Of a DNA stretch of 64,000 bases, positions 34,122-41,580 are shown in pieces. Both the position numbers and the translations under genes were made by a program. The stretch lies in contig CAKQRQ010000007.1 of assembly GCA_934271465.1 (NCBI GenBank), forward strand, positions 1 to 64,000. The letters are read 5' to 3'. This stretch comes from an uncultured Alphaproteobacteria bacterium (GTDB lineage Bacteria > Pseudomonadota > Alphaproteobacteria > RF32 > CAG-239). Numbering within the stretch: the first letter of the stretch is position 1; every line of letters begins with the position of its first letter. The notes below the pieces were generated by a model that saw only the letters and a list, made by a program, of their open reading frames with translations, was not told the origin of the DNA and made no database searches.

Positions 34122-34149
34122 TAGCGTTTAAACCAACGTTTAAACGCTA
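34122..34149. repeat. Gene-proximal palindromic site, locus 2
   Basis: Perfect 12-bp arms (TAGCGTTTAAAC and complement) around the centre CAAC, 31 bp upstream of the gene start at 34090. It is inverted relative to 34267-34302. As a Hin-like site it can be read as half-site AGCGTTTAAACC, central AA, half-site CGTTTAAACGCT. Confidence 0.92.
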
Positions 34150-34231
34150 TAGTCATTTGCAAAAGATTTTGAAAAATGCACTTTTTAAGAGAATCGATAA
34201 CACGTTGAAAAATAACAAAAAATTAAAATTA

Positions 34232-34260
34232 TTGCTTTTTTAATAATTGGCTGATATACT
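34232..34260 (+). promoter_or_regulatory. Outward-pointing promoter inside candidate invertible segment, locus 2
   Basis: TTGCTT (34232-34237), 17 bp, TATACT (34255-34260), directed away from the secreted-protein gene and ending 6 bp before the distal palindrome. The next plus-strand gene is at 36249, beyond glyS on the other strand, so the promoter has no evident target in this orientation. Inversion of the segment would aim it at the gene at 34090. Hexamers and spacing are the same as in loci 1 and 3. Confidence 0.75.
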
Positions 34261-34266
34261 AAAAAT

Positions 34267-34302
34267 AATAGAGCGTTTAAACGTTGGTTTAAATGCTCTA
34301 TT
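34267..34302. repeat. Gene-distal palindromic site, locus 2
   Basis: 16-bp arms (AATAGAGCGTTTAAAC against GTTTAAATGCTCTATT, one mismatch) around GTTG. The 24-bp cores of the two sites enclose 125 bp. This site differs from the distal sites of loci 1 and 3 by a single base. Confidence 0.92.
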
Positions 34303-34419
34303 TTGTGGTTAAAATGTTTTTGTTCAATTTCAATGAGGTAAGACTTAAAACATCATCAAAATTCACTCCTACGTTGTATAAATTAAGTCCAAAAACCAAA
34401 CATAGGCATCATCAAACCC

Positions 34420-34510
34420 AAGCGTAAACCTGCCCTCCCTTTTGTTATCCTCAAACCCGAGCGTAAGCCATTTCTCTCTTCCGTCATTCTCGTGCCCGAG
34501 CGTAAGCGAG
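34420..34510. repeat. Three short direct repeats (CCGAGCGTAAGC)
   Basis: CCAAGCGTAAAC near 34420, CCGAGCGTAAGC near 34457 and CCGAGCGTAAGC near 34496, spaced about 37-40 bp. The last lies inside the palindromic unit at 34483-34586. They are too few and too short for a CRISPR array. No gene is seen between 34303 and 34797. Confidence 0.5.
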
Positions 34511-34586
34511 GAATAGACACGGGAATCCAGGAAACAAAGAAGCTTCTTTATTTCACCTTGATGTCCGGATCAAGTCCGAGTATGAC
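34483..34586. repeat. Palindromic intergenic repeat unit (REP-like)
   Basis: Begins GTCATTCTCG and ends CGAGTATGAC, an imperfect inverted repeat, with internal CACGGGAATCCAGG and CGGATCAAGTCCG. The layout is like the dispersed GTCATTCCCG...GGGAATCCAG palindromic repeats of many proteobacterial genomes. Family membership is inferred from memory of that pattern. Confidence 0.5.
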
Positions 34587-34610
34587 AAATTTTTACTTTG
34601 CAACACAAAA

Positions 34611-34800
34611 TAAAAAGTCTGATATTTGGAGCGGATAGAAACAAAAGCCGACTCAAAATGTAAAAAAGGCGGCTAGCGTGCGCAAATAATAAGAACTGAG
34701 AAAACCGGCGACGGGAGTGTAGATAAGCCTACATGACCGAGCCGGTCTTCGATTGTTCTTTATTAGTTGCCAGCTAGACGCCTTTTTTACAGACTTTTTA
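34611..34800. repeat. 190-bp nested inverted repeat at the 3' end of glyS
   Basis: Outer arms TAAAAAGTCTG (34611-34621) and CAGACTTTTTA (34790-34800) are perfect 11-bp inverted repeats. Inside them are GTAAAAAAGGCG / CGCCTTTTTTAC (34660-34671 and 34779-34790), then AATAATAAGAAC against GTTCTTTATTAGTT, ACCGGC/GCCGGT and TGTAG/CTACA, forming one long branched hairpin. The right outer arm contains the glyS stop codon. It could be a MITE-like insertion, a structured RNA, or an elaborate terminator. Confidence 0.6.
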
Positions 34801-36159
34801 CGAGAAGTATGCCTTCAAATACTCCCCTAACTCCTCCACCTTAACACGAATCTGCTGCATTGTGTCACGATCGCGAAGAGTAACGGTAGCCGGAGAATTT
34901 TCAATTGTCTCAAAGTCGACAGTCAGGCACAGAGGCGTGCCGACTTCATCATGCCGGCGATAGGCCTTTCCGATATTTCCGGTATTTTCCAACGCCACAC
35001 GGCCAATACCGAGCTTGAGCAAGTTTTGTTTAATCTCATGGCACTTAGCCATAATCTGCTCATTGTTCTTCTTCAAGGGAATAACCGCAACCTTAATCGG
35101 CGCAAGATGTTTCTTGAGTTTTAGGACAATTCGGCTGTTGCCGCCGCCCAAATCTTCTTCAGTATAGGCTTCTGTCATCACAGCCAGCACCCCGCGGTCA
35201 ACACCCATAGACGGCTCAATCACAAACGGCACAATATTTTTGCCTTTATCGTCTGTGATACACAATTTTTGAGTCGATTCCTTATTTTCGTGGCATTTCG
35301 AGGTCAAATTCATTTCCTCTTGGGCTTTGGTATGGTTGCCCAAATCATAATCCGTGCGGTTGGCGATTCCCTCAAGCTCTTCCATTCCGTGCGGAAACTG
35401 ATACTCAATATCATAGCACGCTTTAGCATAGTGCGCCAAGTCAGCCTTGGGCGTGGTGTAGATATTCATATTCTCGCGTTTCAGCCCTTGATCTTCCCAC
35501 CATTTGATGCGCGCCTCTTTCCAGATTTCGTGCCATTTTTCGTCTTCTCCGGGCATTACAAAATACTCAAGCTCCGCCTGCTCAAACTCCCTAACTCTGA
35601 AAATAAAGTTACGCGGCGTAATTTCATTGCGGAAAGACTTGCCGATTTGGGCAATCCCGAAAGGCAATTTGCGCGAGGTTGCATCAACCACATTGCGAAA
35701 CTGCGTAAAAATGGCCTGCGCTGTTTCCGGCCGCAGATAGCCGAACGACGAACCGTCATCAACCGGCCCGATAGCTGTTTTGAACATCAGGTTAAACGGT
35801 CTGGGCTCGGTCAAATCAGTCGACCCGCAGTTGGGGCATTTGCCATCTTTGATATGATCGGCTCTAAAACGGCCTTTGCACTTTTTGCAATCCGTCATCG
35901 GGTCAGAAAACGTGTCCTCATGCCCCGAATAATGCAGCACCTTTTGGTTTGTCAAAATAGCGGCATCAAGTCCCTCGACATCGTCCCGCTCATAAACCAT
36001 AGCACGCCACCAAGCTGCTTTGAGGTTATTTTTAAGCTCAACACCCAACGGACCATAATCATAAACGCCTTGCAATCCGCCATAGATATCGGCGTTTTGA
36101 AAAATAAAGCCCCTGCGTTTGCACAACGAAACCAATTGATCCATAGATGTTGCAGCCAT
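34798..36159 (-). CDS. glyS: Glycyl-tRNA synthetase, homodimeric (class IIa) type
   Basis: A 453-aa single-chain glycyl-tRNA synthetase that attaches glycine to tRNA-Gly. Landmarks: FIFQNADIYGGLQGVYDYGP near residue 18, a zinc-binding-type insert (CKKCKGRF ... CPNCGS) near 90-115, LRPETAQAIFTQF near 140, FGIAQIGKSFRNEITPR near 165, FREFEQAELEYF-type motif and GVDRGVLAVM near 315. This is the alpha2 enzyme found in archaea, eukaryotes and some bacteria; most alphaproteobacteria instead use the alpha2beta2 GlyQ/GlyS enzyme, so this gene may have been acquired. tRNA-Gly(GCC) lies at 18.4 kb. It is divergent from the HAD gene at 36249. Confidence 0.94.
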   Translation of the reverse strand: MAATSMDQLVSLCKRRGFIFQNADIYGGLQGVYDYGPLGVELKNNLKAAWWRAMVYERDDVEGLDAAILTNQKVLHYSGHEDTFSDPMTDCKKCKGRFRADHIKDGKCPNCGSTDLTEPRPFNLMFKTAIGPVDDGSSFGYLRPETAQAIFTQFRNVVDATSRKLPFGIAQIGKSFRNEITPRNFIFRVREFEQAELEYFVMPGEDEKWHEIWKEARIKWWEDQGLKRENMNIYTTPKADLAHYAKACYDIEYQFPHGMEELEGIANRTDYDLGNHTKAQEEMNLTSKCHENKESTQKLCITDDKGKNIVPFVIEPSMGVDRGVLAVMTEAYTEEDLGGGNSRIVLKLKKHLAPIKVAVIPLKKNNEQIMAKCHEIKQNLLKLGIGRVALENTGNIGKAYRRHDEVGTPLCLTVDFETIENSPATVTLRDRDTMQQIRVKVEELGEYLKAYFS

Positions 36160-36248
36160 TTTAAAACCTCATGTGTTATAAATTAAAAATTAACTTCTAT
36201 TCTTTTATAATGATAAATTCCAAAATGCAAGCGGAGATATGAAAAAAA

Positions 36249-37109
36249 ATGACCAAATTAACCAAAGTGGCTCTGATTTATGATTTTGATGAAACCCTCA
36301 GCACAACCTATATGCAGGACTATATTTTGATTCCGGCATTGGGCGACAAACCGGAACATTTCTGGCAAAAAGCCAACCAATGGTCGCGAGATCACTGCGC
36401 CGATCAAATCACCGGAACAATGTATTTTATCCAGCAAACAGCCAAAGAACGCAATATTCCGCTAACCAAAGATTTTTTGTGTAACTCCGCGCAAAACATC
36501 ACCTATTTTGAGGGGGTGGAAGAATGGTTTGACCGGATTAACGCCTATGGCAAAAGCTTAGGCCTTGAGGTGGAACACTATATCATATCTTCAGGCTTGG
36601 AAGAAATAATTTCCGGCACCTCTATCCGCAAGCATTTCAAAGATGTATTCGGGTGTTCTTATGTTTATGACGACGCGGGCGTGCCCATCTGGCCGGCGCG
36701 AATTGTCAACTATTCAACCAAGACGCAATATATCGCCAAAATCAACAAAGGCCTGAGCAAAACCGAAGACCGCGCCGTGAATGAATATATGCCCGATGAT
36801 CAGCGCGTTATCCCGTATAAAAGAATGATTTATCTGGGCGATGGAATGACGGACATTCCGTCGATGAAAATCATCAAAGAAAAAGGCGGAAACGCCATTG
36901 CCGTCTACCGCCCCAAAAGCAAACACCGCAAAACCGCCATCAAACTTTTGATGGATAACAGGGTCAATTTTGCGCTGCCGGCAGATTATCGGGAAGATTC
37001 CGAATTGGATAATGTGGTCAAAACAATCTTGGATAAAATGGCTACCGAACGCGATTTGGATATTCTGAAAGCCAAAGAAGACAAAAAGAAAATGATTCAA
37101 AAAAAGTAA
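36249..37109 (+). CDS. HAD superfamily phosphatase
   Basis: A 286-aa haloacid-dehalogenase-fold hydrolase. Motif I is YDFDETLSTTYM near residue 12 with the nucleophile Asp and the general acid Asp; motif II is YIISSGLEE near 113 (Ser); motif III/IV is MIYLGDGMTDIPSMKII near 198, with the metal-binding Asp residues. The cap region after motif I (DHCADQITGTMYFIQQ) is helical. This arrangement resembles phosphoserine-phosphatase-like HADs, but no substrate can be assigned. The C-terminal tail is Lys-rich (KAKEDKKKMIQKK). Divergent from glyS with 89 bp between starts. Confidence 0.8.
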   Translation: MTKLTKVALIYDFDETLSTTYMQDYILIPALGDKPEHFWQKANQWSRDHCADQITGTMYFIQQTAKERNIPLTKDFLCNSAQNITYFEGVEEWFDRINAYGKSLGLEVEHYIISSGLEEIISGTSIRKHFKDVFGCSYVYDDAGVPIWPARIVNYSTKTQYIAKINKGLSKTEDRAVNEYMPDDQRVIPYKRMIYLGDGMTDIPSMKIIKEKGGNAIAVYRPKSKHRKTAIKLLMDNRVNFALPADYREDSELDNVVKTILDKMATERDLDILKAKEDKKKMIQKK

Positions 37110-37136
37110 CGGTGGCTTAAAAAGCAACCATTCTAA

Positions 37137-38128
37137 TTAATAAATCTTCCCAACAATATAGTCTGGAAAGATATTGGACTCAACCATCGGATTTTCCGCA
37201 CAACGCCAAATAAAAGCATTATACAGAGGGCTACCCTTTGGAGGAACTTCTTCACGTTCTGCCACGATATACCCTGTCATACCGCCAAACAGAGTCAAGC
37301 ACGTAGCAATTCCGGCTCTTTGTGCCCAAGGATATCTGTTCCGAGAGTATCCCCCACCATCAGCATCTTACTGCGGTCAACGTTGACTCCTTGCAGAAGG
37401 AAGTCAAAGATCTGCGGATCTGGTTTACCATAAAGATAAACTTTACCGCCCAGAGCCTGATAGGTCTTAACAATAAGCCCAGGCCTTACAACAAACCGTC
37501 CGCCCTCGTTCGCCCGAAGATCTGGATTACAACAAACCATAGGCAACCCGGAAACGAGACACTTCTTAATCTCTGGGATAAAATCCTCAAGCATTATACG
37601 ATCCTGATAATTAATTTGAGGAATTCCCGCATAGATAAAGTCCGCCTCGGAAATGTCTTCGGTCACAGAGTAAATCGTGCCTTTGAACATATCAGGAAGT
37701 TTGTCATCCGGTCGTTTGAAGTTGGCAGTCCCAAAGACATACATCTTTGTTCCTTTCACCGGCAAAGCCCCTTGCTGAGCAACCTTGTTGCCATACTCAC
37801 CCGAGGTCATTACCGCATCATAATGAACACCTTTAAGGAGCCCCTTCTTGGCATATTTAGTTTGCGTATTTACTGCTCCGGCAGAAGAATTAGACAAAAT
37901 AAGAACCATCTTGCCAGCTTCCCGTAAAGCTTTCATTACTGCAACTGCTTCAGCAGCAATCCCATCCGAAAAAGTAAAAACGCCATAAGCATCAAGGATA
38001 ATGACATCATAACCAGACGCAATATCCCAAAATTTTTTGTTCCATAACAATTTAAAAATTAGACATAATTTGAAGAAATTAAAGCATAAATGCAAAATAA
38101 AATCAAACAAAATTTTCCTCAAAATCAA
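37137..38128 (-). pseudogene. HAD-IIA family hydrolase with C-terminal frameshift
   Basis: A NagD-like HAD-IIA protein (TIGR01459-type) with motif I VIILDAYGVFTFSDG, ILSNSSAGAVN, YGKPDPQIFDFLL and MLMVGDTLGTDILG. Immediately after DTLGTDILG, at about 37310, the frame breaks and stops within a few codons, at 37295. In another frame the expected continuation WAQRAGIATCLTLFGGMTGY resumes and runs to a stop at 37137-37139, restoring normal family length. One base appears to be missing. The N-terminal 28 residues before WNKKFWDIASGYD are AT-rich and look non-native, so the start is also uncertain. It is a recent pseudogene or a sequencing error. Confidence 0.75.
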
Positions 38129-38229
38129 AAATTTTAATATAACTCCTTAAAAAACTCTTGCCTTTATCTTTTTTTTATTCTAAATATATCCCTGCCGATA
38201 GAAATATCGACTTTTACCACAATAATCGT

Positions 38230-38304
38230 TGGGGTGTCGCCAAGTGGTAAGGCATCGGCTTTTGGTGCCGACATTCGTTGGTTCGAATCCAGCCACCCCA
38301 GCCA
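38230..38304 (+). tRNA. tRNA-Gln (TTG)
   Basis: A 75-nt tRNA: acceptor TGGGGTG pairs with CACCCCA, D arm GCCAAGTGGTAAGGC, anticodon loop in GGCTTTTGGTGCC reads TTG, T arm TTGGTTCGAATCCAG, CCA encoded. A hairpin terminator follows at 38311-38336. Its 3' end region is partly repeated near 40455-40590, bounding a small island. Confidence 0.97.
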
Positions 38305-38420
38305 CAGTTCAAAAATCGTCAGAAATGGCGATTTTTTCTTTATAAATCAAGTGTTTAAGCCAGTTCAAAGATTGAGCACTAAATATACATTACACCGGAT
38401 AATCTTCGAACTACTTCTAT
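38294..38420. repeat. Left boundary repeat of tRNA-Gln island
   Basis: From the CCAGCCA of the tRNA 3' end through the terminator hairpin, TTCTTTATAAATCAA and as far as AATCTTCGAACTACTT, this sequence is matched imperfectly by 40468-40590. The two copies lie in direct orientation 2.17 kb apart. Confidence 0.6.
38311..38336 (+). terminator. Terminator after tRNA-Gln
   Basis: AAAAATCG pairs with CGATTTTT across a 10-nt loop. The related hairpin at 40481-40506 has the same arms but its loop is the reverse complement, apart from one base. Confidence 0.75.
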
Positions 38421-38560
38421 CAAAAATTTAGCACAATCAAGGTGTTATGAAAATTGCTTCTTCCTTTTCTTAGTATTCAAAAGAGATCTTATTTTTGTTG
38501 CATTAAAAATTTTTAAAACTAATATAGGTTTATATTAAACCAAAAATAAAGGAACTATAA

Positions 38561-39397
38561 ATGCCAGGAAAAACAATACAAATATTTTTACCAGATGGAA
38601 ATCCTAAAGGTGTTAAAAAAGCTTCAATAACTACTGATAAAGTGGAAGTAATTCAAATACCAAGAGCCTCCCTTTCTGAAAACAATAAATTGTTGGCGTT
38701 TAATGGTGTTTATATTTTAGTTGACAGTCTCAAAGTTGAAAAACCTGAAATTTATATAGGTAAAGGTGATGTTAAAAGCAGGACATATTCTCACGATAAC
38801 AAAAAAGATTTTTGGAATATGCTTTTTGCCATCAGATTAAAAGATGAAACCGGATTCAATGATGCTCATAACAGCTACCTTGAATACTACTTCGTAAAAA
38901 AATCTCATGATCTTAATCAAGCTATCATGAATGAAAACAAACAACTCCCAAAATGTCCTAATCTCACAGAAGAAATTCTTTCTGAATTATCCTATTATAT
39001 TCAAACAATTGAAATTCTTTTATCAACATTAGGATTAAAATGTTTTCAGCCCTTGGAAAATCATGAGAAATCAGAAAAAGATATTTTTGTATGCACTGAT
39101 AAATATAATAACATCGGTAAAGGGGAATATACTGAAGAAGGATTTTTATTATATAAAGGTTCCATCTGTAAACTAGAATTGCATCCAGGAACTGATAAGC
39201 TATCTCAACGAGATGAAATGATTGCTTCCGGATTATTGAAAAAACAAGGTGGCCATTACATTTTGCAAGAAAATAAACTCTTTGCATCCGTATCTTCCGC
39301 AGCCGCTATTGTATTAGGTAGAAGAGCCAATGGTTGGCTAGAATGGAAAAACAGCGAAGGCAAAACTCTTGACGAATTAGAAAGAAAACATTCTTAA
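38561..39397 (+). CDS. GIY-YIG nuclease-domain protein with C-terminal DUF4357
   Basis: A 278-aa protein. Residues about 45-115 form a GIY-YIG nuclease domain: GVYIL at 49-53, IYIGKG at 64-69, an Arg in KSRTYSH at 73, and a Glu in NSYLEYYF at 108, the expected catalytic set. Residues about 225-275 match DUF4357, with ASVSSAAAIVLGRRANGW and EGKTLDELE. The ribosome binding site is AAAGGA. Codon use is much richer in A+T than the core genes, and the gene sits just inside the tRNA-Gln island. Proteins of this architecture are often found near restriction or other defence genes, so a nucleic-acid-cleaving accessory role is inferred. Nothing here proves a defence function. Confidence 0.85.
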   Translation: MPGKTIQIFLPDGNPKGVKKASITTDKVEVIQIPRASLSENNKLLAFNGVYILVDSLKVEKPEIYIGKGDVKSRTYSHDNKKDFWNMLFAIRLKDETGFNDAHNSYLEYYFVKKSHDLNQAIMNENKQLPKCPNLTEEILSELSYYIQTIEILLSTLGLKCFQPLENHEKSEKDIFVCTDKYNNIGKGEYTEEGFLLYKGSICKLELHPGTDKLSQRDEMIASGLLKKQGGHYILQENKLFASVSSAAAIVLGRRANGWLEWKNSEGKTLDELERKHS

Positions 39398-39471
39398 GTT
39401 CAATATAAAGTGGATTTTATTGCCAAATTTTGTTATAAATGATTATATAACTGCCATATCTATTTTGGTCA

Positions 39472-40311
39472 TCAATAGTTTTTCTTAATCTTTTCAAAAA
39501 AAATAAGAGCTTCATCGCTAAGACCAACATTCTTTATATTATGAACAAATTTGAGACCAGCATTAAATATTGAATCATCTTTTTTATAAAAATGTTGTAG
39601 CAACATATACATATAACGTGGTTCAATTATTTGTTGACCATCAAAATACTTACCACAGGTAATATGGTAAATTGAACTAGCAACAGCATCTGCAAGGGTT
39701 AATAAAACTTCATCTTCTTTTTCTTTAGTATAAATATTTTCTTCTTTAATATTACTAAGATAATATTTCCATTTTTCTTCTTTTTGCTTATCTCTTCTTA
39801 CCTTATTGATGTAATGCTTAAATCCTTCCAATGATATAGATTTACTATTTTCAATAATAAACAAAGTTTTATCTGGATCAATTTTATTGTAATAAATATA
39901 TTTACTTATCCTTTCAAAAAGAAAAATAAGATTTTTATGATAATAACTTGTTATGTTTTTTGGATCATAAGCAAGTTCTCCTTTTTCATCTCTAAGTGTT
40001 CTTTTATTTGATATTGTAGCAAATGCTGTAAAATTTGTATTTTTGGATATTGTTTTAAGGTAAAATAACTTATCATAGTGCTTACTCATATCTGTAAAAT
40101 GCAATTTTTTAAGTCCTAAAACAGATTTAATGTACGTCAGTTGTCCTTTAATATTTTCTATTTCTTTCTTCTCAACAAATACGGCACTAATATTTAAAAA
40201 ATCTTCAGCACCATATCCTTTACCATCAGATAACTTTGTGTATGCGGCATTTCCACTTTCATCAATTAAAACAAAATATTCATATTGATCATAATTTATT
40301 ACTTCGGTCAT
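39472..40311 (-). CDS. DUF3800 protein
   Basis: A 279-aa DUF3800 protein, a family thought to have an RNase H-like fold. The N-terminal signature FVLIDESGN (Asp 17, Glu 18) is present, followed by LNISAVFVEKKEI, LKKLHFTDMSKH near residue 74, a Tyr/Lys-rich middle, and TLADAVASSIYH near 205 supplying a late acidic residue. These are the positions expected for a metal-dependent nuclease site, but the biochemical activity of the family is not established. AT-rich like its convergent neighbour, the GIY-YIG gene, 74 bp away. Together they form the entire gene content between the two tRNA-Gln repeats. Confidence 0.82.
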   Translation of the reverse strand: MTEVINYDQYEYFVLIDESGNAAYTKLSDGKGYGAEDFLNISAVFVEKKEIENIKGQLTYIKSVLGLKKLHFTDMSKHYDKLFYLKTISKNTNFTAFATISNKRTLRDEKGELAYDPKNITSYYHKNLIFLFERISKYIYYNKIDPDKTLFIIENSKSISLEGFKHYINKVRRDKQKEEKWKYYLSNIKEENIYTKEKEDEVLLTLADAVASSIYHITCGKYFDGQQIIEPRYMYMLLQHFYKKDDSIFNAGLKFVHNIKNVGLSDEALIFFEKIKKNY

Positions 40312-40467
40312 TATTATTCCTTTATTATTATTTTCAGCAGTTACTTAGTAACTTAGGATTTTATTTATCAAAACGCAAGCACCTAGCTTATTTTAAATTA
40401 ACCCCTGTTTCTTGATACCCTGAAGTCAAAAAAATACTCAACCTAGTCCGCGGATTGCGAATTCACT

Positions 40468-40590
40468 CCAGCCATAGTTCAAAAATCGCCATTTTTGACG
40501 ATTTTTTCTTTATAAATCAACAACTTAACCGAGTCCGAAAATTTATATCATTACAGGCTTAAATACGAATCATCTTCGAACTACTTTTTA
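40468..40590. repeat. Right boundary repeat of tRNA-Gln island
   Basis: Contains CCAGCCATAGTTC, an AAAAATCG/CGATTTTT hairpin (40481-40506), TTCTTTATAAATCAA and ATCTTCGAACTACTT, matching the sequence downstream of tRNA-Gln. The preceding GCGAATTCACTCCAGCCA resembles a worn tRNA-Gln 3' end. Consistent with an attachment-site duplicate. Confidence 0.6.
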
Positions 40591-40699
40591 TAATATTCCT
40601 TATTTTTCAATAATTTAATTAAAGCCAACCTTTGGGGATAATCATTTATTCAAAGTCGGATTTGAAACTTTCTTAAAATGAAAGTTTTGGACATTGGCG

Positions 40700-40985
40700 A
40701 CGATTTATTTTGCTGATGAAGAAGGTGTGTTATCAGCACAGGGACTGCCTATCCCGTCTGTGGCTCGGCTACTCCTATCCCATATCCGCCAGCTTGGACG
40801 GCTCCCCTCCTGCGGCTAGCTAATCATCAGCCAGTAAACAGCCTCCTTAAATCTGGACAAGGCCTTTACGTGCGAGGAGTTAAAATCAGCACAGTTACCT
40901 TTAGTAAGAAGCCTAAACAAAAAGAGAAGTCGAAACCTCTCTTTTATAAAGAAACCTCCAGCCCTTAAGGGCAAGAGGTCTAAAT
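40700..40985. other. GC-rich structured patch in AT-rich surroundings, unidentified
   Basis: About 160 bp (40700-40870) is roughly half G+C, while both flanks are strongly AT-rich. Visible pairings include GCTGATGA (about 40712) with TCATCAGC (about 40825), GCTGAT with ATCAGC, and GCC/GGC around CAGCTTGGAC. Two terminator-like hairpins follow: AAAGAGA/TCTCTTT at about 40921-40945, and ACCTC-CA-GCCC with GGGC-AA-GAGGT at about 40954-40979. One plus frame is open from 40714 for about 85 codons after two adjacent TGA codons, but it lacks a convincing start. Either a structured RNA or a fragment of a mobile element. It does not look like tmRNA, RNase P RNA or 6S RNA to me. Confidence 0.4.
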
Positions 40986-41098
40986 ATCATTTTTAAGTAT
41001 TGAGATTTACTTTAAGCGGTAAGTCCCTTGTTCACCTTCGACTTTTTCAAGCAGATAAACTCATTATATAATATGCAGCATAACTTAAAGAACTAAAT

Positions 41099-41430
41099 AA
41101 TATATTTGAAAGTTATACAAACCTTACTAAATTACCGACATTTTGAACTTTAGGATATATACTTTCTTACATAGAACAAAACTTTTTATCTACAAGCGCA
41201 CATCTTTTGAATATATCTCAAAGTTATATATTCTAAACATTTAGAATATATCCAAAGATTATAAACAACTATATTTCATATTAATACATTTCAGAATATA
41301 GCTGTAAAGATAAAATTTATTATATACTTTAGCCTATATTATAGATACTTTTATCTAAAAAACAGCATTTTATAACATACCTGAAAGTTATATAAATAGC
41401 ACCTTAGAATATATTCAAAAGATGTATATT
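41099..41430. repeat. Degenerate AT-rich direct repeats
   Basis: A motif near TTTAGAATATATCCAAAGTTATATA recurs in degenerate form at roughly 41100, 41149, 41205, 41240, 41290, 41328, 41370 and 41402, with 30-55 bp between copies. Related copies occur at 42110-42240, on the other side of the peptidase E remnant. Copies vary too much and spacing is too irregular for CRISPR. No gene is seen in 40312-41580 apart from the structured patch and these repeats. Confidence 0.45.
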
Positions 41431-41580
41431 AAAATTTTTGAATAGAGAAGCTAAAAAGATTGAAAAGTTAATTTATTCAACTTAAGATTTTAATTATAGG
41501 AATCTTAACAATACAGCATTGTAAAATCACATCACAAAAAAAATAAAAATATGGAAACATTTATAATGAAAGAAAGGTAA

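Noticed and set aside
40680..40980. Recoded protein reading through two adjacent TGA codons
   Set aside because: All three frames are partly open here because of base composition, there is no ribosome binding site, and tRNA-Trp(CCA) together with normal TGA stops in the window gives no sign of recoding.
40700..40985. tmRNA, RNase P RNA or 6S RNA in the GC-rich patch
   Set aside because: No tRNA-like ends, no tag-peptide frame of the expected kind, and none of the conserved core sequences I know for these RNAs are visible.
41099..41430. Possible CRISPR array from repeated AT-rich motif
   Set aside because: Copies are highly degenerate, spacing varies from about 30 to 55 bp, and no cas genes are in the window.
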